NCBI RefSeq assembly: GCF_900156465.1
Contig: NZ_LT707064.1
Location: 558,001-622,000, forward strand
Direction: 5' to 3'
Origin: Pseudomonas sp. 7SR1
GTDB lineage: Bacteria; Pseudomonadota; Gammaproteobacteria; Pseudomonadales; Pseudomonadaceae
Length of the DNA: 64,000 nucleotides
Notes under the pieces: model-generated
Seen by the model: only the letters and a program-made list of their open reading frames with translations
What the model was told of the DNA's origin: nothing
The model's database searches: none
Program-made: the position numbers and the translations under genes
Shown here: positions 29,951-40,847 of the stretch, piece after piece
Position numbering within the stretch: the stretch's first letter is position 1
How the letters are laid out: each line of letters opens with the position of its first letter

Positions 29951-32900
29951 TCAGAACGGCTTGTCGAAGGTGATCTTCGGCTCCTTCCAAGGCCCTTTGA
30001 CGTCGTATCTTACGCTGGCGAACCGCGCCACGCGGTCGCCGATCAGTTTATCGATCAGAAACAATGCGCCTCCCACCGCCGGTGCGCCGACAATCAGCGC
30101 GGCAATCGGCAGGTTATTGGTCACCGGCAGCGTCACCAGCAGCTTGGCGTCGACCCGGTCGCCCACCATGTCCAGCGTTCCGTTGAGTTCCAGGTTGCTC
30201 GACGGCCCCGTCAGCGTAATGGGTTCACGGGTCACGTAGACACCATCGCTGGCCACCAGCAGCCCCTTGACCCGGTCATAGCTCAGGCCCTTGCCGAACA
30301 GATCGGAGAAATCCAGGCGCAGCCGTCGGCCGATGGAGTTGAAGTTCAGCAAACCGAATACCCTCAGCGCCTGGGCGCTGCCTTCGATCTCGACGAACTG
30401 GCCCTTGCTCAGCGAGGCATCGAGGCTGCCGGAAAAGCGCTTGGTGGCGACCCACGCCGGCGAGCCGGGCCAACGGCCATCGACATCCAGGCGGAACTCC
30501 TGGCTGGTCACGCTGGGGGCGAAGCCCCAACCCTTGAGCACGTCGGCCAGGTTCTTGCCGCTGATGCGTCCCTTGTACCAACTGCTGGTGGCGCCTGGCG
30601 CACCTTCCCAACCGCCGCTGCCGTTCAAGACCATGCCCTTGAGCCCCATGTCCAGGTTGCTCAGCGCGATGCCCTTGGCAGTCGGCCGTACTTTCAGAGA
30701 CCACGCGCCGATCAGGTCAGTGCCCTGGAACAATTGGCCGATGGCGATATCCATGGCCGGGATCCGGGTGGGATCGACCGATGCCAACGGGTCTGGGGCA
30801 TTTTCGTCGGCCTGTACCGTCGGGTCCGCAGCCGGCAGGCGGACATAATCCAGCTTGATGCCGATGGGCGCGGCCTTGGCGTCCGGCAGGCTGACATTGC
30901 CCTTGGCCTGCTGGCTGTCGAGGCGCAAGGCCCAGGCGTCCGGCTTGCGGTCGAGCTGCAGCGCCACCTGGTCCAGGGTCGTGCCCATGGCCGTGAGCTT
31001 GCCCACCTTCAGGTCGGCGCCGCTGAGCAGTTGCCTGGCGCTGCCGCCCGGGTCGTGACCTGCGTATTTGTTCACCAGTTCCTGCCAGGGCTCCACGTCC
31101 AGCTCAGGCAGCGAGCCTCGCAGCCGTATGCCCTTGGCGCCCGGCAACACGGCATCGCCATCCCCCAGCAGCAGCTCGCCACGCCCTTCGGCCACCTTGC
31201 CGCTCGGTGCCGCATAGGTGAAATTGGCCACATCGCCGTAGTCCACCCAATAGCGTCGCTCCGCGCCTTGCAGCGTCATGCGAAACACCGTGTCACGGCC
31301 GACATCGGCTGCCAGGCCAAAAGGCGCGGGCAGGTTCACGGCCACGCCCTTGAGATTGGAGTTGACCGACAACTGGCTGTCGGCGCCGTCCAGGATGACT
31401 TGCAACTGATACGGAATCACCCCGGATACGGGCAACGCCTGGGTGACGCCCAGCCAGTCGGTGAGCTTCTTGGTCTCCACCCGTCCGGACGCCGTTATCC
31501 GGGTATTGAGCGCACCGGCACGGCCTTCGGCAAAGATCTGCGCCGTCACGGGCCGGTCGAATGCCTGGGCGGAAATGTTCTTGCCGCTCAGCCCCTTGCT
31601 GCTGTCGAAGCGCAAGTCGCCTTTGAGCTGGGTCAACTCCAGCGCCGGCTCGCTGAGCTTGAGCCGGGCCTTGTCGGTATTGAAGTCCACGAGAATCTTG
31701 GGCTGCTCGCCCTTGGCCAGGGGAATGTCCAGCTTCACATTGCCTTGCAGACTCCCCTCGCCTTCCCATCCGGCGAACGTCTCGGCGGTGCCGATCGGTG
31801 CCGTCTGGAGGATTTTCAGACCGTCTCCCAGGCCGCCAGCGAACCCGCCGTCCAACAGCAGATGCGAAGGTTGCCCGCTCGGGGCATGGGGAATTTCCAC
31901 CGTGACGTCCTTGACCTGCGTGTCCAGCAACTGGCCCTGGCTGGCATAGATACGCACGCCGCTGTCCTCGACGAAGACGTCGCCGCTGACCTTGCTGACC
32001 GAAGGCCAGCCCGGCTGGAACGCCAGTTCGGCGTCATGAACCTTGAAAAACAGGCTGATGCTGCGGGCCGCGTCTCCGGCACCGTGGTTAAGCGAGCCTT
32101 GGTACTGGAAAAAACCCTGGTCTACCGCCCCTTTGACGATGGCCGTACGCAGCCACTCGTCCAGGGCCGGGCTCAGGACCGCCGGCAGATACTTGGCGGT
32201 GTAGCGACCGTCGCCATCCACCAGGCCCACCCGCAGGTCCATGTAGTCCTCCTGGCTGTGGTCCAGGTGCAGGCGAATCAGGAAATCGCCGGCGATCCTG
32301 CCCTCCTCTCCCAGCACCTTCAGGTAGGGCGCGATCAGGGTGAAGCTTTGCTTGTCCAGTTTCCAGGTCAACCGTGCGTTAGCCTGCAGGTACTGCCACG
32401 GCTTGGCGAAGATCGGGTCCAGGTGCAGGACGAAATCCTTGCTGTCCATGCGCAGCTCACCGCCACCGAGGTCGCCACTGAGGCTGCCCGAGACGTTGCG
32501 CGCCGCCGGTGCGCCGCGATAGGCATCGAACCCGACGGTATCCAGGTTGGTGGCGAAGCTGACCTTGCGATCGCCAGCGTTCTGTGGACGGTAGTCCAGC
32601 AGCACGTTGCGCAAGGCGCCGGTCACCTTGAGCCGATCGATCGCCGTCGCGACGCCTTCGGGCAACGGTGCCAGGGAATGGAGCAGGGGCGTGAGCGGGG
32701 TCAGGTCGAGGCGGTCGGCCTGCAGGTGCCAGAGTTCTTCGGCCTTCTCGGTGGCGGCACTCTGTTGCAATTGCAGGCGCGACTCCCAGCGGGTTTCCCC
32801 CAGGCTCATCGCCAGGGAGTCGAACGTCGCGGTAAAACCGTCCGCGCCACGCTGGAAATACCCATCGAGCGCCAGGTTGCGGACCTGCACCGGCTTGCGC

Positions 32901-33754
32901 TCGGCATAGGCTCCCGTGAGCTGCGGCGCATTCAAGCGTACGGCCGCACTTTGCAGCGTCCCCGCGCCCCAGCTCAACCAGAGTTCACCGCCCGCCTTGA
33001 GCTGGGAGAAATGCCATTGTCGGGTCAGGCCTTTGGGCAGCCATTTCGACCAGTCACTCTGGGGCAGGCTCAGGTAGGCTTCGGCCTGACCGTTCTTCCA
33101 ATCGCTGGCCCGGATGCGGGTGCGCAGGTTGAGCGCCACCGGTTGGCCGTCGGGCAGGGTCAGGCGGGCATCCAGGCGCTGACGGGTGGCCCCGGTCTTC
33201 AGGCTCAGGCCGACATAGGTCAGGGTCAGCGGCGATTGTTCCAGGGGTTGCAAGGTGACCTGGCTGTCGAGGATCGAAAGCCTGGAGATCATCTGCATGC
33301 GCTCCAGCAACTGCTGCGGATCCAGGGGCTGGTCGTCCTTCACCGGCAGGCCTTCCAGGGCCCACTGGCCGTCCGCGCCTTCCTTGAGGCTGACTTTCAG
33401 GCCGCCAAGCTCCAGATGAGCGATGCGCACCTGACGCGCCAGCAGGCTGCCCCACAAGTCGGGTACGGCCCGCACCTGGTCCAGGTGCAGGGCATTGGCG
33501 CCGTCTCCCACCGTCACGTCGTGGGCCGACAGGATCGGCGCCAATGCGCTCCAGCCACCCTCCAGGCTGCCAATGTGCACGGGCATGCCCAAGGCATCGC
33601 CGGCCCGGGTCTCGACCTCTGCGCGATACTCCGCCACCAGGGGCGCCAGCTCCCGGCCAAGGCTGACATACAATGCCAGCAGTACCAACAGCAGCGCGCA
33701 CAGACCCAGCCCCCAACGGGTCAGCGTGGCCAAAATGCGTATCAAACGCTCCAT
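29951..33754 (-). CDS. yhdP: AsmA-like envelope protein YhdP
   Basis: A 1267-residue AsmA-family protein that, with TamB and YdbH in E. coli, moves phospholipids from the inner to the outer membrane. It has one N-terminal transmembrane helix (about 14-34, GLGLCALLLVLLALYVSLG), a long beta-rich periplasmic body, and the AsmA-type C-terminus (LNFNSIGRRLRLDFSDLFGKGLSYDRVKG). I start at the ATG at 33754 (MERLIRILATLTRWG), preceded by GGGGAG. It follows rng by 61 bases; together with maf and mreBCD this is the PA4476-PA4481 block. Confidence 0.93.
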   Translation of the reverse strand: MERLIRILATLTRWGLGLCALLLVLLALYVSLGRELAPLVAEYRAEVETRAGDALGMPVHIGSLEGGWSALAPILSAHDVTVGDGANALHLDQVRAVPDLWGSLLARQVRIAHLELGGLKVSLKEGADGQWALEGLPVKDDQPLDPQQLLERMQMISRLSILDSQVTLQPLEQSPLTLTYVGLSLKTGATRQRLDARLTLPDGQPVALNLRTRIRASDWKNGQAEAYLSLPQSDWSKWLPKGLTRQWHFSQLKAGGELWLSWGAGTLQSAAVRLNAPQLTGAYAERKPVQVRNLALDGYFQRGADGFTATFDSLAMSLGETRWESRLQLQQSAATEKAEELWHLQADRLDLTPLTPLLHSLAPLPEGVATAIDRLKVTGALRNVLLDYRPQNAGDRKVSFATNLDTVGFDAYRGAPAARNVSGSLSGDLGGGELRMDSKDFVLHLDPIFAKPWQYLQANARLTWKLDKQSFTLIAPYLKVLGEEGRIAGDFLIRLHLDHSQEDYMDLRVGLVDGDGRYTAKYLPAVLSPALDEWLRTAIVKGAVDQGFFQYQGSLNHGAGDAARSISLFFKVHDAELAFQPGWPSVSKVSGDVFVEDSGVRIYASQGQLLDTQVKDVTVEIPHAPSGQPSHLLLDGGFAGGLGDGLKILQTAPIGTAETFAGWEGEGSLQGNVKLDIPLAKGEQPKILVDFNTDKARLKLSEPALELTQLKGDLRFDSSKGLSGKNISAQAFDRPVTAQIFAEGRAGALNTRITASGRVETKKLTDWLGVTQALPVSGVIPYQLQVILDGADSQLSVNSNLKGVAVNLPAPFGLAADVGRDTVFRMTLQGAERRYWVDYGDVANFTYAAPSGKVAEGRGELLLGDGDAVLPGAKGIRLRGSLPELDVEPWQELVNKYAGHDPGGSARQLLSGADLKVGKLTAMGTTLDQVALQLDRKPDAWALRLDSQQAKGNVSLPDAKAAPIGIKLDYVRLPAADPTVQADENAPDPLASVDPTRIPAMDIAIGQLFQGTDLIGAWSLKVRPTAKGIALSNLDMGLKGMVLNGSGGWEGAPGATSSWYKGRISGKNLADVLKGWGFAPSVTSQEFRLDVDGRWPGSPAWVATKRFSGSLDASLSKGQFVEIEGSAQALRVFGLLNFNSIGRRLRLDFSDLFGKGLSYDRVKGLLVASDGVYVTREPITLTGPSSNLELNGTLDMVGDRVDAKLLVTLPVTNNLPIAALIVGAPAVGGALFLIDKLIGDRVARFASVRYDVKGPWKEPKITFDKPF

Positions 33755-33815
33755 GTCAGCAGACTCCCCTGGCAATGGTGTTCAAATCAGCGAGATCGCT
33801 GTTTCAGGAGCCACG

Positions 33816-35273
33816 TCAGAGCAGCACAACGTCGTATTGTTCCTGGGAATACATGGTTTCGACCTGGAAGCGAATCGTTCGCCCGATAAAGGCCTCCAAC
33901 TCCGCGACATTACCCGATTCCTCGTCGAGCAGGCGGTCCACCACTTTCTGGTTAGCCAACACTCTATAGCCGGTGGCCTGGTAGGCGCGCGCTTCCCGGA
34001 GAATTTCCCGGAAGATTTCGTAACACACGGTTTCCGGGGTCTTGAGCTTGCCCCGTCCCTGGCAGCTGCTGCATGGTTCGCACAGCACTTGCTCGAGGCT
34101 TTCACGAGTGCGCTTGCGGGTCATCTGCACCAGGCCCAGCTCGGTGATACCGATGATGTTGGTCTTGGCGTGATCGCGCTCGAGTTGTTTCTCCAGCGTC
34201 CTCAACACCTGGCGCTGATGCTCTTCGTCTTCCATGTCGATGAAGTCGATGATGATGATCCCGCCCAGGTTGCGCAGGCGCAATTGCCGGGCAATGGCCG
34301 TGGCCGCCTCGAGGTTGGTCTTGAAGATGGTTTCTTCGAGGTTGCGGTGGCCGACGAAGGCACCGGTATTGACGTCGATGGTGCTCATGGCTTCGGCCGG
34401 GTCCACCACCAGGTACCCGCCGGACTTGAGCGGCACCTTGCGCTCGAGGGCTTTCTGGATCTCGTCCTCGACGCCGTACAGGTCGAATATCGGCCGCTCG
34501 CCGGGGTAATGCTCGAGACGGTCGGCGATTTCCGGCATCAGCTCGGCCACGAACTGAGTGGTCTTCTGGAAGGTTTCCCGGGAATCGATGCGGATTTTCT
34601 CGATCTTGGGGCTGACCAGGTCCCGCAGGGTCCGCAGTGCCAGGCCCAGGTCCTCGTAGATCACGCTGGGAGTGGCGATGGTCTTGATCTGGGCGGCAAT
34701 CTGGTCCCAGAGCCTGCGCAGGTAGCGGATATCCATGAGGATCTCATCGGCCCCGGCCCCTTCGGCGGCGGTGCGCAGGATAAAGCCGCCGGTCTCCTTG
34801 ATGCCTTCTTTTTCCACACAGTCGCTGACCACCTGCTTGAGGCGCTCGCGCTCGGCTTCGTCCTCGATCTTCAGGGAAATCCCGACGTGGGCGGTACGCG
34901 GCATGTACACCAGGTAGCGCGACGGAATGGACAGTTGCGTGGTCAGGCGCGCGCCCTTGGAGCCGATGGGGTCCTTGGTGACCTGCACCACCAGGCTCTG
35001 GCCTTCATGGACCAGGGCGCCGATGCTTTCCACCGCCGGCCCCTCGCGCATGGAGATTTCCGAGGCATGGATGAACGCTGCGCGGTCCAGGCCGATATCG
35101 ACGAATGCCGCCTGCATGCCCGGCAACACCCGCACCACCTTGCCCTTGTAGATATTGCCGACAATGCCGCGCTTCTGCGTGCGCTCGACATGAACCTCTT
35201 GCAACACACCGTTTTCAACCACCGCCACGCGCGATTCCATCGGCGTGATGTTGATCAGGATCTCTTCACTCAT
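33816..35273 (-). CDS. rng: Ribonuclease G
   Basis: RNase G (CafA) matures the 5' end of 16S rRNA and degrades some mRNAs. The 485-residue protein starts at the ATG at 35273 (MSEEILINITPMESRVAVVE). It has the S1 domain (NIYKGKVVRVLPGMQAAFVDIG), the Mg-binding region with the DxD-type pair in GGIIIIDFIDMEDE, and the zinc-link CEPCSSCQGRG. It lacks the long C-terminal scaffold of RNase E. Confidence 0.95.
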   Translation of the reverse strand: MSEEILINITPMESRVAVVENGVLQEVHVERTQKRGIVGNIYKGKVVRVLPGMQAAFVDIGLDRAAFIHASEISMREGPAVESIGALVHEGQSLVVQVTKDPIGSKGARLTTQLSIPSRYLVYMPRTAHVGISLKIEDEAERERLKQVVSDCVEKEGIKETGGFILRTAAEGAGADEILMDIRYLRRLWDQIAAQIKTIATPSVIYEDLGLALRTLRDLVSPKIEKIRIDSRETFQKTTQFVAELMPEIADRLEHYPGERPIFDLYGVEDEIQKALERKVPLKSGGYLVVDPAEAMSTIDVNTGAFVGHRNLEETIFKTNLEAATAIARQLRLRNLGGIIIIDFIDMEDEEHQRQVLRTLEKQLERDHAKTNIIGITELGLVQMTRKRTRESLEQVLCEPCSSCQGRGKLKTPETVCYEIFREILREARAYQATGYRVLANQKVVDRLLDEESGNVAELEAFIGRTIRFQVETMYSQEQYDVVLL

Positions 35274-35329
35274 GGCAGGGTCTCGTTCAGGCATGTTCAC
35301 GATAATGGCCGCATCAGGTCGGACGGCGC

Positions 35330-35926
35330 TCAACGCGCATTGAAGGTTTGCCAACAGGGTATGCCGAAATGGCCCAACAGTTCTGCGGTTTCGCACAGCG
35401 GCAGGCCGACCACCGCCGAATAGCTGCCCTCGAGCCCGGCGACGAACACCGCTCCCAGCCCCTGGATACCATAGCTGCCGGCCTTGTCCCGGGGTTCACC
35501 GCTGGCCCAATAGGCAAGGGCCTCCCGTTCAGTGATCGTGCGAAAACGCACCCGACTGCCGACGACACGAGACTCGCAGCGCTGCCCGTCCAGCACGGCG
35601 ATGGCCGTCAACACCTGGTGGTCGCGACCGGACAAGGCCATCAGCATGGCCAGGGAATCCGCCTGATCCAGCGGTTTGCCGAGGATCCGCCCATCCAGTA
35701 CCACGGCGGTATCGGCTCCCAGCACACAGCCGTCATCGCCGATGGGCATGGCCCGTCGCCCGGCCTCGGCCTTGCCGCGCGCAAGGCGTTCGACATAGGC
35801 CGATGGGCTTTCGTTGTCCTGGGGAGTTTCGTCGATATCCGCTGCGATAGCGGTAAAAGTCACGCCGATCTGCGTGAGCAGTTCACGTCGGCGCGGTGAG
35901 CCGGAGGCGAGGTAAAGCGATTTCAT
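35330..35926 (-). CDS. Maf-family nucleotide pyrophosphatase
   Basis: A 198-residue Maf/YhdE-type pyrophosphatase that hydrolyses non-canonical or dTTP/UTP nucleotides and is linked to cell division control. It begins [20 protein letters not shown] at the ATG at 35926, with the SGSPRR motif, the region [17 protein letters not shown] and the conserved [13 protein letters not shown]. It lies between rng and mreD on the same strand, the common arrangement in gammaproteobacteria. Confidence 0.93.
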   Translation of the reverse strand: MKSLYLASGSPRRRELLTQIGVTFTAIAADIDETPQDNESPSAYVERLARGKAEAGRRAMPIGDDGCVLGADTAVVLDGRILGKPLDQADSLAMLMALSGRDHQVLTAIAVLDGQRCESRVVGSRVRFRTITEREALAYWASGEPRDKAGSYGIQGLGAVFVAGLEGSYSAVVGLPLCETAELLGHFGIPCWQTFNAR

Positions 35927-35958
35927 CAAGACACTTTCCTCTCAAATGCCCGAACGAA

Positions 35959-36447
35959 TCAGTTGATTTTGAAACGCAGGCGCAGGCCGCGCAAACCGAA
36001 GCTGATCCATGGCCAGAGCAACGCACTGACCAGGGCGGGCAATACCAGCGCCAGGGTCGGCTGGCGATTGCCGGTCAGGGCGCTGAGCCATAGTTGCACC
36101 AGTTGCGCCAGGCCGAAGATCACCAGGATCACCAGGCTTTGCTGCCACATCGGGAACATCCGCAGGCGTTGCTGCAACGACAGCACCAGGAAGGTGATCA
36201 GGGTGAGGATCAGCGCGTTCTGGCCCAGCAGCGTGCCGTAGAGCACATCCTCGGCCAGCCCCAGGCACCAGGCGGTGACCATGCCCACCTTGTGCGGCAG
36301 CGCCAGGGCCCAGAAGGCCAGCAGCAGCGCCAGCCACAGCGGGCGCAGGATTTCCATGAACTGCGGCAAGGGCGAAACGCTGAGCAACAGGCCGATGGCA
36401 AAGGTCAGCCAGACCATCCAGCCGTTACCGGATTGAGTACTGCTCAT
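35959..36447 (-). CDS. mreD: Rod shape-determining protein MreD
   Basis: A 162-residue polytopic inner-membrane protein of the elongasome, with about five hydrophobic segments. It begins MSSTQSGNGWMVWLTFAIGLLLSVSPLPQF. Its start overlaps the mreC stop by 4 bases, so it is translationally coupled to mreC. Sequence conservation in MreD is low; length, topology and context make the call. Confidence 0.92.
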   Translation of the reverse strand: MSSTQSGNGWMVWLTFAIGLLLSVSPLPQFMEILRPLWLALLLAFWALALPHKVGMVTAWCLGLAEDVLYGTLLGQNALILTLITFLVLSLQQRLRMFPMWQQSLVILVIFGLAQLVQLWLSALTGNRQPTLALVLPALVSALLWPWISFGLRGLRLRFKIN

Positions 36448-37532
36448 TCTTCTCTTGCTCCCCTGGTGGCCGGCGTGGCGGCAGGTGGCTTGGTCGCGGG
36501 ACGGGGCGCCGGCGCATGGGCGGCAGGCCTGGCCGGTGTGGCCGCAGGTGCAGCGGCCGGTGGGGTTGGCGAGGCAGGCGCGGCTGGTGCGGGTGTCGAT
36601 GGGCTCGGCGTCGCGGCCGGGGTCGCGCCGCCAGGAGTCGCGGCGTCACCACCCTGCCGGTCCTGGGCTTCCTGGGCCACGGCAGCGTCGTTGGCGCGCT
36701 CTTCCGGCGTACGGTTGTCGCTGAACACCAGCAGCAGGTAGCGACTGCGGTTCAGCGCGGCCGTCGGTACCGCACGAACGATGGCGAATGGCTGGCCGGA
36801 GTCATGGATGACTTCCTTGACCGTCGCCACCGGATAACCGGCCGGGAACCGCTGGCCGAGGCCGGAGCTGACCAGCAGGTCGCCTTCCTTGATATCGGCG
36901 GTATCAGCCACGTGCCGCAACTCCAGTCGCTCGGGGTTGCCGGTGCCGCTGGCAATCGCCCGCAAGCCGTTGCGGTTGACCTGCACGGGAATGCTGTGGG
37001 TGGTGTCGGTCAGCAGCAGCACACGGGATGTGTAGGGCATCAACTCCACCACCTGGCCCATCAGGCCACGGGCGTCGAGCACCGGCTGGCCAAGGACCAC
37101 GCCGTCGCGCTCACCCTTGTTGATGATGATGCGATGGGTGAAGGGGTTGGGGTCCATGCCGATCAACTCGGCCACTTCGACCTTTTCGTTGACCAACGCG
37201 GAAGAATTGAGCAACTCGCGCAGCCGCACGTTCTGCTCGGTGAGGGCTGCCAGCTTTTGCATGCGCCCCTGCAGCAGCAGGTTTTCAGTCTTGAGTTTCT
37301 CGTTTTCGGCGACCAGCTCGGTGCGGCTGCCGAACTGGCTGGCCACACCTTGCCACAACCGTTGCGGCAGGTCGGTGATCCAGTACGACTCCATCAGGAC
37401 CAGGGACATCTGGCTGCGCACGGGCTTGAGCAGCGTGAAGCGGGCATCGACCACCATCAGCGCGACCGATAGCACGGCCAGCACCAGCAGGCGCACACCC
37501 AGCGAGGGGCCTTTGGCAAAAAGCGGTTTAAT
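36444..37532 (-). CDS. mreC: Rod shape-determining protein MreC, apparently with an ATT start
   Basis: MreC is a bitopic protein that links MreB filaments to the wall-synthesis enzymes PBP2/RodA. Conserved sequence begins IKPLFAKGPSLGVRLLVLAVL, and GGGAGGAG stands 6 bases before the ATT at 37530-37532. No ATG, GTG or TTG occurs between the upstream in-frame stop and this point, so I infer an ATT start, giving 362 residues. The only ordinary start, GTG at 37496, would remove the cytoplasmic N-terminus and lacks a good ribosome-binding site. The membrane helix is at about 14-28, followed by a coiled coil and beta domains (to about 290) and a Pro/Ala-rich tail of some 60 residues. Confidence 0.9.
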   Translation of the reverse strand: MKPLFAKGPSLGVRLLVLAVLSVALMVVDARFTLLKPVRSQMSLVLMESYWITDLPQRLWQGVASQFGSRTELVAENEKLKTENLLLQGRMQKLAALTEQNVRLRELLNSSALVNEKVEVAELIGMDPNPFTHRIIINKGERDGVVLGQPVLDARGLMGQVVELMPYTSRVLLLTDTTHSIPVQVNRNGLRAIASGTGNPERLELRHVADTADIKEGDLLVSSGLGQRFPAGYPVATVKEVIHDSGQPFAIVRAVPTAALNRSRYLLLVFSDNRTPEERANDAAVAQEAQDRQGGDAATPGGATPAATPSPSTPAPAAPASPTPPAAAPAATPARPAAHAPAPRPATKPPAATPATRGAREE

Positions 37533-37617
37533 AAGCCGCTCCTCCCAGGCAAACGTTCTCTTTATTCATACGGTATCGAACCGGCCTGGATACGAATGAC
37601 AGAAGATAAACGCCAAC

Positions 37618-37641
37618 AGGCAGCACTGCAAAGTGCTGCCT
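37618..37641 (-). other. Strong hairpin between mreB and mreC
   Basis: AGGCAGCACT (37618-37627) and AGTGCTGCCT (37632-37641) form a perfect 10-bp stem with a 4-base loop, 32 bases after the mreB stop and about 85 bases before the mreC start. There is no clear T-run on the minus strand. It may act as a partial terminator or 3' stabiliser that keeps MreB above MreC. Confidence 0.7.
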
Positions 37642-37672
37642 GTGTGCGCCCCCATGTAACGCAATCCGGCGA

Positions 37673-39081
<1,409 letters not shown>

Positions 39082-39369
39082 ATGGCGCTTGAACGCTCCG
39101 ACGTGGAAAAAATCGCTCATCTGGCCTGCCTGGGCCTCAATGAAGCCGATCTTCCACACATCACTTCCGCCCTGAACAGCATTCTGGGGCTGGTCGACGA
39201 GATGCAGGCCGTCGATACCGACGGTATCGAACCCCTGGCCCATCCACTGGAAGCCAGCCAGCGCCTGCGCGCCGACGTCGTGACCGAATCCGATAACCGC
39301 GAGGCCTATCAGTCCATCGCACCAGCGGTCGAAAACGGCCTGTACCTGGTTCCGAAAGTCATCGACTAA
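39082..39369 (+). CDS. gatC: Asp/Glu-tRNA amidotransferase subunit C
   Basis: GatC is the small clamp subunit of GatCAB, which converts mischarged Glu-tRNA(Gln) and Asp-tRNA(Asn) to the correct amides. The 95-residue sequence ([40 protein letters not shown]) is a typical full-length GatC. CTGGAGAAA provides the ribosome-binding site. gatA starts 16 bases downstream. Confidence 0.96.
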   Translation: MALERSDVEKIAHLACLGLNEADLPHITSALNSILGLVDEMQAVDTDGIEPLAHPLEASQRLRADVVTESDNREAYQSIAPAVENGLYLVPKVID

Positions 39370-39385
39370 AGGGAAAGAGCCTCTC

Positions 39386-40837
39386 ATGCATCACATGACA
39401 CTGGCCGAGATCGCCCGCGGACTCGCCGATAAAAAGTTTTCCTCCGAAGAGCTGACCAAGGCCCTGCTGGCGCGTATCGCCCAGCTCGACCCACAGATCA
39501 ACAGCTTCATCAGCCTTACCGAAGAATTGGCCTTGAGCCAGGCCAAGGCCGCCGATGCCCGTCGCGCCAACGGTGAAAGCGGTGCCCTGCTCGGCGCGCC
39601 GATTGCCCACAAGGACCTGTTCTGCACCCAGGGCATCCGCACCAGCTGCGGCTCGAAGATGCTGGACAACTTCAAGGCGCCCTATGACGCCACCGTGGTC
39701 GCGAAGCTGGCCGCCGCCGGGGCCGTGACCCTGGGCAAGACCAACATGGACGAATTCGCCATGGGCTCGGCCAACGAGTCGAGCCACTACGGCGCCGTGA
39801 AGAACCCGTGGAACCTGGAACACGTGCCGGGCGGTTCGTCCGGTGGTTCCGCCGCCGCCGTGGCCGCGCGCCTGCTGCCGGCCGCCACCGCCACCGACAC
39901 CGGCGGCTCGATTCGCCAGCCTGCGGCCTTCACCAACCTCACCGGCCTCAAGCCCACCTACGGCCGGGTTTCGCGCTGGGGCATGATCGCCTACGCTTCC
40001 AGCCTCGACCAGGGCGGCCCGCTGGCCCGTACCGCCGAAGACTGCGCGATCCTGCTGCAAGGCATGGCCGGCTTCGACCCGAACGATTCCACCAGCATCG
40101 ATGAGCCAGTGCCCGACTACAGCGCCAGCCTCAACGGCTCGCTGCAAGGCCTGCGCATCGGCGTGCCGAAGGAATACTTCGGCGCCGGCCTCGACCCGCG
40201 CATCGCCGAGCTGATCCACAACAGCATCAAGGAACTGGAAAAGCTCGGCGCGGTGGTCAAGCAAATCAGCCTGCCGAACATGCAGCACGCCATTCCTGCC
40301 TACTATGTCATCGCCCCGGCGGAAGCCTCCTCGAACCTGTCGCGCTTCGACGGCGTGCGTTTCGGCTACCGCTGCGAGAACCCGCAGAACCTGGTGGACC
40401 TGTACAAGCGCTCCCGTGGCGAAGGCTTCGGCGCCGAAGTGCAGCGCCGGATCATGGTCGGCACCTACGCGCTGTCCGCTGGCTACTACGACGCCTACTA
40501 CCTCAAGGCGCAGAAAATCCGCCGCCTGGTGAAAAACGACTTCATGGCCGCCTTCGACGAAGTCGACGTCATCCTCGGCCCGACCACGCCGAACCCGGCC
40601 TGGAAACTCGGCGCCAAGAACAGCGACCCGGTCGCCGCGTACCTGGAAGACGTCTACACCATCACTGCCAACCTCGCCGGTTTGCCGGGCCTGTCCATGC
40701 CGGCCGGCTTCGTCGATGGCCTGCCGGTGGGCGTGCAACTGCTCGCGCCGTATTTCCAGGAAGGTCGCCTGCTCAATGTGGCGCACCAGTACCAGCTCAA
40801 TACCGACTGGCACACCCGCACCCCAACCGGCTTCTGA
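39386..40837 (+). CDS. gatA: Asp/Glu-tRNA amidotransferase subunit A
   Basis: The glutaminase subunit of GatCAB, an amidase-signature enzyme of 483 residues. The catalytic Ser-cisSer-Lys triad is Lys76 (PIAHKDLF), Ser151 ([16 protein letters not shown]) and Ser175 ([10 protein letters not shown]). The family end [20 protein letters not shown] is intact. It lies 10 bases upstream of gatB. Confidence 0.97.
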   Translation: MHHMTLAEIARGLADKKFSSEELTKALLARIAQLDPQINSFISLTEELALSQAKAADARRANGESGALLGAPIAHKDLFCTQGIRTSCGSKMLDNFKAPYDATVVAKLAAAGAVTLGKTNMDEFAMGSANESSHYGAVKNPWNLEHVPGGSSGGSAAAVAARLLPAATATDTGGSIRQPAAFTNLTGLKPTYGRVSRWGMIAYASSLDQGGPLARTAEDCAILLQGMAGFDPNDSTSIDEPVPDYSASLNGSLQGLRIGVPKEYFGAGLDPRIAELIHNSIKELEKLGAVVKQISLPNMQHAIPAYYVIAPAEASSNLSRFDGVRFGYRCENPQNLVDLYKRSRGEGFGAEVQRRIMVGTYALSAGYYDAYYLKAQKIRRLVKNDFMAAFDEVDVILGPTTPNPAWKLGAKNSDPVAAYLEDVYTITANLAGLPGLSMPAGFVDGLPVGVQLLAPYFQEGRLLNVAHQYQLNTDWHTRTPTGF

Positions 40838-40847
40838 GGAGAAACAC

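Noticed and set aside
29852..33889. 1345-codon plus-strand open frame opposite yhdP
   Set aside because: It is an antisense shadow created by the high GC of yhdP. The minus-strand frame has the anchor, family motifs and a ribosome-binding site; the plus-strand frame has none.
33495..35423. 642-codon plus-strand open frame opposite yhdP and rng
   Set aside because: It spans the antisense of two clear genes and their gap, with no recognisable domains.
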